Positions 18,034 to 24,501 of a stretch of 64,000 nucleotides of DNA are shown here, in pieces. The DNA lies in NCBI GenBank assembly GCA_050303415.1, contig JBNLBS010000010.1, positions 62,001-126,000 of the forward strand, in the 5' to 3' direction. Both the position numbers and the translations under genes were made by a program. The notes under the pieces were generated by a model. The model was not told the origin of the DNA. It saw only the letters and a list, made by a program, of their open reading frames with translations, and did no database searches. The stretch's first letter is position 1. Every line of letters starts with the position of its first letter. The DNA is from JBNLBS01 sp050303415. Lineage in GTDB: Bacteria; Pseudomonadota; Gammaproteobacteria; Methylococcales; Methylomonadaceae.

Positions 18034-18396
18034 TTTGAATTAAAGCTGGTTTTAAATTAGTGTTCTGGATGTGGGGATTCTATAAGCTTTTATATGTGGA
18101 TGTAGAATTATTTAATAGGCTCGAGTTATTAAATAATAACATTAGTTGTTGTGGTCAAAAAAATGACAAGAAGACGGCTTTAAAGTCAGTCAGCAAGAAG
18201 CTGCTTATTTTTTCTGTAATTTTGAGTATGGCGCGGGTGCGACGTATCTCCACCATGGCCATGTTGGAGTTTAGGGGATGGTTTGTATCGGACGGATACC
18301 TTAATTATGTGTGCTGATTTTTTTTAAGGGAGTCCTCCGTGCTTTTTACAAACAGGATGACACTGTCACCTCTGTCTGTTGATTAGCCATTTGTTG
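18034..18396. other. Intergenic stretch without supported gene
   Basis: About 360 bases, AT-rich. An open frame of 85 codons on the plus strand (18060-18317, GTG start) has no ribosome site and no protein-like pattern, so I do not call it. No repeat, terminator or RNA gene was recognised. Confidence 0.6.
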
Positions 18397-18549
18397 TTAC
18401 CTTATGGTTCTTTGGTTGAACGATATGTTGCTTAGCATGGCTGCCGTACCGAATAAAAGGGTAGAGAAAATAAATTCACCTGAAATGAATCCAAAAATGC
18501 CACACAGGAACATTGCACCGAATAAAATATCTTTTTGTAAATTTGACAT
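18397..18549 (-). CDS. Small hydrophobic membrane protein (50 aa)
   Basis: An unrecognised 50-residue ORF. It begins MSNLQKDILFGAMFLCGIFG and continues through a second hydrophobic run (FSTLLFGTAAMLSNI) to a basic C-terminus (NQRTIR). One or two membrane helices are likely. The ATG has AAAGG about 12 bases upstream. Composition is protein-like: charged ends around a Gly/Phe/Leu-rich centre. It stands alone between DUF188 and a signalling gene. It could be a small stress or membrane-modulating protein, but nothing shows its role. Confidence 0.5.
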   Translation of the reverse strand: MSNLQKDILFGAMFLCGIFGFISGEFIFSTLLFGTAAMLSNISFNQRTIR

Positions 18550-19217
18550 ATATTTTTACCTTTAAAGTTGTTAAGTAGTATGGAACACACTATACGTTAG
18601 TGTTTTTTTGTTTACAATATCTATATTTATATACAGATTGTTTCTTAAAATGAAATAATATTTTGTCGTTGGTTATCTTAGCTATGAATTGTTACAGTCT
18701 TGTGTCTAATTACAATTAGATTGAGCTCTATTACAAAGATGACTTTGTTTTAATAACGCTTGAAATTCAATTGCACACCTGGCTTGCAGTTATGTTTATG
18801 GGTGTTTGTTGGTGACAAGCTGTTTGTGTATCATCAGTTTTAACAGGTAATCTCAAAGAGTTACTTCTCGGCTGTCCTGATTTTCTATGGGGCTATACCA
18901 AATCAAATTATTAAAATACTTTTTGGCAATTATTGCTTACTAACATGGTTAATAACGAAGTTTCTTTTACTCTTTTTAAGCTTTGGTTTTAAAAGGCATT
19001 AGGTTTTAGAGGTTGGAATTGCATATTGAATGAGGGTGATTTTTAAGACTTTATCTATTTGCTGCTGTAAAATTGACTGTAAATTAATGAGATGATGTTT
19101 TTTGTCTCGTAAAAAAAGCAACGAGACTATAGATTTGAAAGCGTTTTTAAACTGAGCAATGTCTGATTAATAAATACGGGTTGCTTTGGGTTACAGATTG
19201 TTAGGTATACTTATTTA
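18550..19217. other. Long AT-rich intergenic region upstream of the REC-PAS-GGDEF-EAL gene
   Basis: About 670 bases with stops in all frames. I see no gene, tRNA, CRISPR or clear terminator. It is very AT-rich, so it could hold promoters for both the small minus-strand ORF and the signalling gene, or an undescribed RNA, but no single element is convincing by eye. Confidence 0.6.
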
Positions 19218-21392
19218 GTGAATAACTTAAACACAGAGAGACAGAAAATTTTAATTGTTGATGATACATCATCAAATGTGTTGTTGTTATCAGCTATTTT
19301 AAAGAAAATTGATGCGGATCTCATATTAGCTTATTCTGGGCAGGAAGCGCTTCAGAGTGTGATGACGCATGACATAGACCTGATATTGCTGGATGTGCAA
19401 ATGCCCAATATGAGTGGTTTTGATGTCGCCGATATTCTCAAGAAAGATAGTCGAACTCGGGATATCTCTATTATTTTTGTCACTGCCGCTTATACGGATG
19501 AGCTACATAGAATTAAAGGCTATCAATACGGCGCTTTGGATTATATTCAAAAACCCATTGATAATGCCACCTTATTGGCTAAAGTAAATGTTTTTTTAAC
19601 CCTTAAGCGTCAGGAAAAGCAGTTGATGATGCAAAATCAACGGTTAAGGGATGAAATTGAGGAAAGGAAACGAACTGAGCAAGCTCTGCGGGAGAGTGAA
19701 AGTAATTTGATGCTGGCTTCTGTGGTATTTAATGACAGTAGTGATGCGATTGTTATTACCGATAGTGACAGTGTCATTTTAAAGGTGAATGATGCTTTTA
19801 CCAAAATAACAGGATATAGCGCGGATGAAATTGTTGGCTGTAAGCCAAGTGTGTTGAAGTCTGACAAGCACAACGATGCTTTCTACCAGGAAATGTGGAA
19901 TGCCATTAATTCTGAGGAAAAATGGGAGGGTGAAATCTGGAATAAGCGAAAAAATGGCGAGGTTTACCCTGAATGGGAACGTATCACAAAGGTTGTTGAT
20001 GAAGCGGGGAATATAACTAATTTTATCGCTACTTTCACAGATATTACCGAAAAGAAAAAGAAAGAAGAGCATATTCATTATCTGGTTCATTATGATGCTT
20101 TAACCGGATTGCCGAATAGACCCTTATTCAGAAATCAGTTAACGAATGTTTTAGCGCGGTCAAAAAGAAATGATCAGGCGGGCGCTATTTTGTTAATGAA
20201 CATTGACCGGTTTAAAAGTATTAATGATTCATTAGGTCATGATGTTGGTGATGAGCTTTTGATTCAGTTCAGCAAGCGTTTGGTGCAATGTATCCGTAAG
20301 GAGGATATTGTTGCCAGGCTGAGTGCCGATGAATTCATTGTGTTAATGTGCGAATTGAATGATGAGAAGGGTAAAGTTGCTCATACAGCGGAGATAATCG
20401 CCCTTAAGATGTTGGAAAACCTGGCAACACCAATGAATATCGCCGGGCATGAGTTAATGATAACCGCCAGTATTGGGGTAACGATGTTTCCTAAGGATGG
20501 CAATACTGTTGATAGCTTGATTATGCAGGCGGATACGGCTTTATATAGGGCAAAGGAGAGTGGGCTTAATAATGTTCAGTTTTTTGAGCCGGAGATGGAA
20601 AAAATTGCCATCAAGCGTATGGAAATTGAATATGCATTAAGGCGAGCTGTTCTATACGGACAGCTAATGGTTTATTATCAGCCACAGATTGATATTAACT
20701 CAGATAAGATTATTGGTGCAGAATCTTTGTTACGATGGGAACATCCGACCATGGGCATGGTTTCGCCAGCTGATTTTATTCCTATTGCTGAAGACTCCGG
20801 TTTGATAGTTGATATTGGTACTTGGGTATTGGAGTCGGCCTGTAAGCAAATTAAGGAATGGGAGGATAAAGGCGAGTTTAATTCGCTTAAGCATGTGGCG
20901 GTTAATATAAGTGCCCGACAGTTCAGTCAGTTAGATTTTGTCAGTACCGTTATCAGTATTATTGAACAGTATCAAATAGCCCCCTGTCATTTGGAGTTAG
21001 AGTTGACTGAAAGCGCTTTGGTCACTAATGTGGATGAAACACGCGATAAATTGAAAGTTTTAAAGGATTTTGGTGTGTGTGTCTCGGTGGATGATTTTGG
21101 TACCGGTTATTCCTCGCTAGCCTATTTGCAGAAATTTCCGATTGATGTACTTAAAATAGATCAGTCGTTTATTAAAGATTTGGAAAGCGACTTTAGTGAT
21201 AAGACAATCGTTAAAACCATTATTGCAATGGCTAAAACGCTTGATTTACATGTAATTGCAGAAGGTGTTGAAAACGATAGACAGTTGGCATACATAAAGC
21301 AGGAGGGCTGTGATTGTTTTCAAGGCTATTTATGCAGTCCGGCGGTTAAGCCGGAAACTTTTTATGATTTATTGCAACAGAGAAATGCTTGA
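19218..21392 (+). CDS. Response regulator with PAS, GGDEF and EAL domains
   Basis: A 724-residue c-di-GMP signalling protein. Order: receiver domain (about 10-125; VDD, phospho-acceptor Asp59 in LILLDVQMPN, KPID), short coiled coil, PAS domain (about 165-285), GGDEF-type (about 290-455) and EAL-type (about 470-715). The cyclase signature reads SADEF instead of GGDEF, but the allosteric site RKED five residues upstream is intact, so this domain may only bind c-di-GMP or GTP. The EAL signature reads ESL (GAESLLRW), with downstream NISARQF, ELTES and VDDFGTGYSSLAYL preserved, so phosphodiesterase activity is plausible. GTG start. No partner histidine kinase is adjacent. Confidence 0.92.
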   Translation: MNNLNTERQKILIVDDTSSNVLLLSAILKKIDADLILAYSGQEALQSVMTHDIDLILLDVQMPNMSGFDVADILKKDSRTRDISIIFVTAAYTDELHRIKGYQYGALDYIQKPIDNATLLAKVNVFLTLKRQEKQLMMQNQRLRDEIEERKRTEQALRESESNLMLASVVFNDSSDAIVITDSDSVILKVNDAFTKITGYSADEIVGCKPSVLKSDKHNDAFYQEMWNAINSEEKWEGEIWNKRKNGEVYPEWERITKVVDEAGNITNFIATFTDITEKKKKEEHIHYLVHYDALTGLPNRPLFRNQLTNVLARSKRNDQAGAILLMNIDRFKSINDSLGHDVGDELLIQFSKRLVQCIRKEDIVARLSADEFIVLMCELNDEKGKVAHTAEIIALKMLENLATPMNIAGHELMITASIGVTMFPKDGNTVDSLIMQADTALYRAKESGLNNVQFFEPEMEKIAIKRMEIEYALRRAVLYGQLMVYYQPQIDINSDKIIGAESLLRWEHPTMGMVSPADFIPIAEDSGLIVDIGTWVLESACKQIKEWEDKGEFNSLKHVAVNISARQFSQLDFVSTVISIIEQYQIAPCHLELELTESALVTNVDETRDKLKVLKDFGVCVSVDDFGTGYSSLAYLQKFPIDVLKIDQSFIKDLESDFSDKTIVKTIIAMAKTLDLHVIAEGVENDRQLAYIKQEGCDCFQGYLCSPAVKPETFYDLLQQRNA

Positions 21393-21395
21393 TTA

Positions 21396-21425
21396 AAAGG
21401 TAGTGCTTTGATCTGCACTACCTTT
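21396..21425. terminator. Bidirectional terminator between convergent genes
   Basis: A perfect 11-bp inverted repeat (21396-21406 and 21415-21425; AAAGGTAGTGC and its complement) with an 8-base loop lies three bases after the stop of the plus-strand signalling gene and just before the end of the minus-strand Met-rich gene. Confidence 0.75.
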
Positions 21426-21434
21426 AGAATAGTT

Positions 21435-21755
21435 TTATTTTCCCATTTGCATCATTTTTTGATGCATTTGCATCATTTTAGCTTTATGCGCTTTCATCAG
21501 GCTTAGCTGTTTTTGTTTTAATTCTTCTTTTTTTGTCGCGTCTTTTTCGCTCAGAATCTGATTGGATAAATCATGCATTTGCAGCATATGTTCCTGCATG
21601 TCGCGCATTTTCTTTTCTTTTTGTTCTTGCGTCATGTTTTTATGCATAGCATGCATCTTTTTGCCCTGCATGGGGTTGTCGTCAGCTGCTTGAGTAATGG
21701 CGCTGATGGATAAAAGCAGCATAATTGCCAGCATTGATTTAATGTGTGTCATCAC
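21435..21755 (-). CDS. Exported Met/His/Lys-rich small protein
   Basis: 106 residues. A signal peptide ends near ITQA-ADDN. The mature ~83 residues contain about 15 methionines and several histidines in helical patterns such as KKMHAMHKNM, MQEHMLQMHD and KMMQMHQKMMQMGK, with many Lys and Glu. No cysteine is present. Such Met/His clusters can bind Cu(I) or other soft metals in the periplasm, by analogy with other Met-rich exported proteins; this is inference. No named family recognised. It is monocistronic. Confidence 0.72.
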   Translation of the reverse strand: MMTHIKSMLAIMLLLSISAITQAADDNPMQGKKMHAMHKNMTQEQKEKKMRDMQEHMLQMHDLSNQILSEKDATKKEELKQKQLSLMKAHKAKMMQMHQKMMQMGK

Positions 21756-21844
21756 TATTACCTTTGTGTGAAGTTTGATTGATTCATTAACAGGCCGGGT
21801 GACATATTAGCCTTATCTAACAATAGAACTACATCTTCAAACTG

Positions 21845-22498
21845 TCAATGATTGTTATCATGTTTGGCTAGAATTTTAAAACGGCAGCTGCATCCGCCTT
21901 TGGCTATACACTCTTCAAGCTCAATTTCTGTATTTAATAAAGAAGACACCAATGCGTTATCAAATTCACAAATTTCATTATGTTGGTGAGCCAAGTCATG
22001 ATAGACGCAATTATGCGCTTGCAATTTTGGCTTTTCTAGTTTGTTATCAAGAGGGGCAATAGCGGAAGCATCGTAACCTAGGTTTTGCATAATATCGATT
22101 AATATTGTCATGCGTTCTTCAAGGGGTTTTCCTTCGACTTTTGATTGTAGAGTTTCAGCTACTTCGAGTCCCAGTTGATGCATATATTGGCGAAACTCAG
22201 TCGGCCCCATTTTTTGTTTTAAACTATTTAACAGCAATTCAGAAAACCAGCTATATTGCTTGGGAAAGAGGTTATTACCAGCCTCGGTCAACTCATAATA
22301 ACGAGCCGGCCGCCCCGCAGTTTTTTGTTGTGAACCTTGTCGGACAAAACCGTCTCGTTCCAGGCTCGCAAAATGCTGTTGTACAGCCGTTCTGGATATA
22401 TCGAGCTCAGTTGCAATATCGTTTAGACTCATGCCTTCTCGGTGTTTAATCAGCAGGTTAAGAATCTGCTGTTGTCTGGGGGTAACGGGGTTGCTCAT
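21845..22498 (-). CDS. Winged-helix regulator with C-terminal Cys cluster (SufR-like)
   Basis: 217 residues. The N-terminal winged helix (about 5-75) includes MSLNDIATELDISRTAVQQH as recognition region and a wing near GRPARYYELTEAG. The C-terminus carries C-x12-C-x19-C-x5-C-x-C (from CVYHDLA to CSCRF), the layout seen in SufR-like regulators that bind an Fe-S cluster. It is divergent from the truncated globin and its reductase across 543 bases, so it is a candidate O2-, NO- or redox-responsive regulator of those genes. Exact family naming is uncertain; HTH plus Cys pattern are seen directly, cluster binding is inferred. Confidence 0.78.
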   Translation of the reverse strand: MSNPVTPRQQQILNLLIKHREGMSLNDIATELDISRTAVQQHFASLERDGFVRQGSQQKTAGRPARYYELTEAGNNLFPKQYSWFSELLLNSLKQKMGPTEFRQYMHQLGLEVAETLQSKVEGKPLEERMTILIDIMQNLGYDASAIAPLDNKLEKPKLQAHNCVYHDLAHQHNEICEFDNALVSSLLNTEIELEECIAKGGCSCRFKILAKHDNNH

Positions 22499-23041
22499 AA
22501 AGGGAATTACTTCAGTTAATATTTACACCACATTGTTGCTACTTGATTGTCGGTATCGGGTTAATGAAACGACAACGCAGGCAATCAGTCTCATTCACTA
22601 CTCATCTCGTTGCTATACCTGGTAATCTCTAGATTAAAAGTATCAGTTGACTTCCGGCGAGATAAATAATGCATTAATTACAGCAAGACAAATCTTGTAA
22701 AGCCGCACTTTAAATAATTTTTTCGTAAATTTCTACCTGACATTTTAATCATACATCCTTATTTTTCCGCTGTATTTTACCAAAATCGAACAAATCAGGA
22801 TTTCTTTAATTGGGAGGGCTTTGGCGTTACGGTAATTGCAATAGAGGACATTAATACAGAAAGCAAATAAAAGCAATATAATAAAGATATGCAACATATA
22901 TATTGCAAAATAGTAAAAATATAGGTAGTATCTGTATATAGTTAGTAAATACACCTAGTTTGAAAGCTCATGCGTTCTCAGTGGTTTTAAACGAATGGCG
23001 TAGTTCTGACTTAAATTTAGATTTTTACTTAAAGGTGGAAA
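22499..23041. promoter_or_regulatory. Divergent control region between the SufR-like regulator and the globin
   Basis: 543 bases, AT-rich toward the globin end, no supported ORF. A perfect palindrome TAATGCATTA lies at 22667-22676. No FNR-type TTGAT-N4-ATCAA site was found. The region must carry promoters for both directions; I cannot assign them. Confidence 0.4.
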
Positions 23042-23410
23042 ATGACTAATACATTATTTGAAAAGCTTGGCGGTGAAGCGTCAGTAAATGCGGCCGTTGA
23101 TGTTTTTTATCGCAAAGTACTTTCTGATGACAGAATCAATCAGTTTTTCGATGGAATCGATATGGACAAGCAGTCTGCAAAACAGAAAGCTTTTTTGACC
23201 ATGGCTTTTGGTGGACCAAACAATTATAGCGGTGATGATATGCGTAATGCGCATGCAAATTTGGTCAAACAGGGTTTGAATGATAGTCATTTTGATGCGG
23301 TGGCTGAAAATTTACAAACTACCTTGGAAGAACTTGATGTTCCGGCAGAGTTAATCAGTGAAGTGATGGCAATTGCGGGGAGTACTCGTGAAGATGTTCT
23401 AGGTAGGTAA
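23042..23410 (+). CDS. Group 1 truncated haemoglobin
   Basis: A 122-residue 2-on-2 globin. The start NTLFEKLGGEASVNAAVDVFYRKVLSD, then FFDGIDMDKQSAKQKAFL, FGGPNNYSGDDMRNAHANL (proximal His in the NAHA segment) and LNDSHFDAVAENLQTTL are classic group 1 features. It binds O2 or NO; NO detoxification or hypoxia protection is the usual role. AAAGGTGG provides a ribosome site. It is followed after 92 bases by a 2Fe-2S/FAD/NAD reductase gene that could reduce it, which together would mimic a split flavohaemoglobin. Confidence 0.93.
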   Translation: MTNTLFEKLGGEASVNAAVDVFYRKVLSDDRINQFFDGIDMDKQSAKQKAFLTMAFGGPNNYSGDDMRNAHANLVKQGLNDSHFDAVAENLQTTLEELDVPAELISEVMAIAGSTREDVLGR

Positions 23411-23456
23411 AAAGAAAACCTTTAGCTTAATAAGGCTCGGTTTCATATGCTTCGAG

Positions 23457-23477
23457 CGGCATTTATGAGAAATGTCG
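23457..23477 (+). promoter_or_regulatory. Hairpin between globin and reductase genes
   Basis: An 8-bp stem (CGGCATTT / AAATGTCG with one G-U pair) and 5-base loop, followed by TTTGGG. It lies 13 bases before the AAGGTGAG ribosome site of the reductase. It could be a weak terminator or an RNA-processing or attenuation element that lowers reductase expression relative to the globin. Confidence 0.4.
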
Positions 23478-23502
23478 TTTGGGTTCAATAAAGGTGAGTA
23501 AC

Positions 23503-24468
23503 ATGTCGAAAATTACTTTTCAAGACAAACAATTTCAATGTCATTCAGATGAAACAGTATTAGATGCATTATTACGGCATAATGTCGATGTGTCATATGC
23601 ATGCCGGGCCGGTGTCTGTCAAAGTTGTTTAATGCGCAGTACCGATGTGCAGCCACCTGAACAGGCACAAGAAGGACTGAAGCCGGGTCAAAAATTGCAG
23701 AACTATTTTCTATCCTGTTTATGCAAACCAGAACAGGATATGAGCATTGCCGACGTAAAAAATTTAGAATTAGCGGCAACTGGCAAGGTCATCAAAAAAC
23801 AACAGTTAGGCCCTAATATAGTTCAATTGATTCTGGAATGTGATGAAAGTATAGTGTTTAAAGCCGGTCAGTTTGTTAATTTAACTAGAACTGATGGACT
23901 TAGCCGGAGTTATTCGATTGCGAATGTACCGAATGAGCTGAATCAACTGGAATTTCATATTCGGCACTTGTCTGGCGGGCAGTTTAGTGAGTGGGTTTTT
24001 AATGAACTGTCTGAAGACGAATGTCTCGGTGTGTCGCAAGCTTTGGGTGATTGTTTTTATAGTTCAGATAATAGGCAGCAAAATCTGTTGTTAATTGGTA
24101 CCGGAACAGGCTTGGCGCCATTATTAGGCGTGGTAAGGGATGCTTTAAGGCAAGGACATGCCGGAGCAATACATTTGTATCATGGCAGCCGTGATGAAGA
24201 TGGGCTCTATGCTATTGATGACATTAAGGCGCTACAGAAAGAACAGGAAAATTTTTACTATATGCCATGTTTATCAGGTAAGAAGAAGAGCGGGTTTTCA
24301 TTTGGTCGGGCTCACGATGTAGCTTTAACCACGATTACCAACCTGAACAATTGGCGAGTGTATTTATGCGGACATCCTGAGATGGTTAAGGAGACAAAAA
24401 AACGCGCTTTTATTTCCGGTGCCGCTCTTACTGATATATATGCGGACGCTTTTCATGTAGGGAGCTGA
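23503..24468 (+). CDS. 2Fe-2S ferredoxin / FAD / NAD(P)H oxidoreductase
   Basis: A 321-residue electron-transfer reductase. A plant-type ferredoxin domain at the N-terminus has C-x4-C-x2-C (CRAGVCQSC) and the fourth Cys in the SCLCKPEQD segment. The FAD domain carries RSYSIANV; the NAD domain carries LIGTGTGLAPLLGV and ends with VYLCGHPEMV. This is the architecture of phenol hydroxylase, methane monooxygenase (MmoC) and similar reductases. The ATG with AAGGTGAG four bases upstream is preferred over upstream TTG/GTG codons. The neighbouring truncated globin is the likely electron acceptor; the hydroxylase of a soluble monooxygenase is not present here. Confidence 0.9.
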   Translation: MSKITFQDKQFQCHSDETVLDALLRHNVDVSYACRAGVCQSCLMRSTDVQPPEQAQEGLKPGQKLQNYFLSCLCKPEQDMSIADVKNLELAATGKVIKKQQLGPNIVQLILECDESIVFKAGQFVNLTRTDGLSRSYSIANVPNELNQLEFHIRHLSGGQFSEWVFNELSEDECLGVSQALGDCFYSSDNRQQNLLLIGTGTGLAPLLGVVRDALRQGHAGAIHLYHGSRDEDGLYAIDDIKALQKEQENFYYMPCLSGKKKSGFSFGRAHDVALTTITNLNNWRVYLCGHPEMVKETKKRAFISGAALTDIYADAFHVGS

Positions 24469-24501
24469 ATATATTCGGCCGAAATGACTCGCTCGGATAC
24501 T

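Noticed and set aside
18060..18317. 85-codon plus-strand frame
   Set aside because: GTG start, no ribosome site, no domain-like or membrane pattern; probably chance in AT-rich DNA.
22745..22954. Minus-strand 69-codon hydrophobic frame upstream of the globin
   Set aside because: Very AT-rich, its Tyr/Ile/Phe content is what random AT-rich DNA gives, and it has no ribosome site.
23503..24468. MmoC, reductase of soluble methane monooxygenase
   Set aside because: The domain order fits, but no mmoXYBZDC genes are near; the neighbouring globin is a more likely partner.
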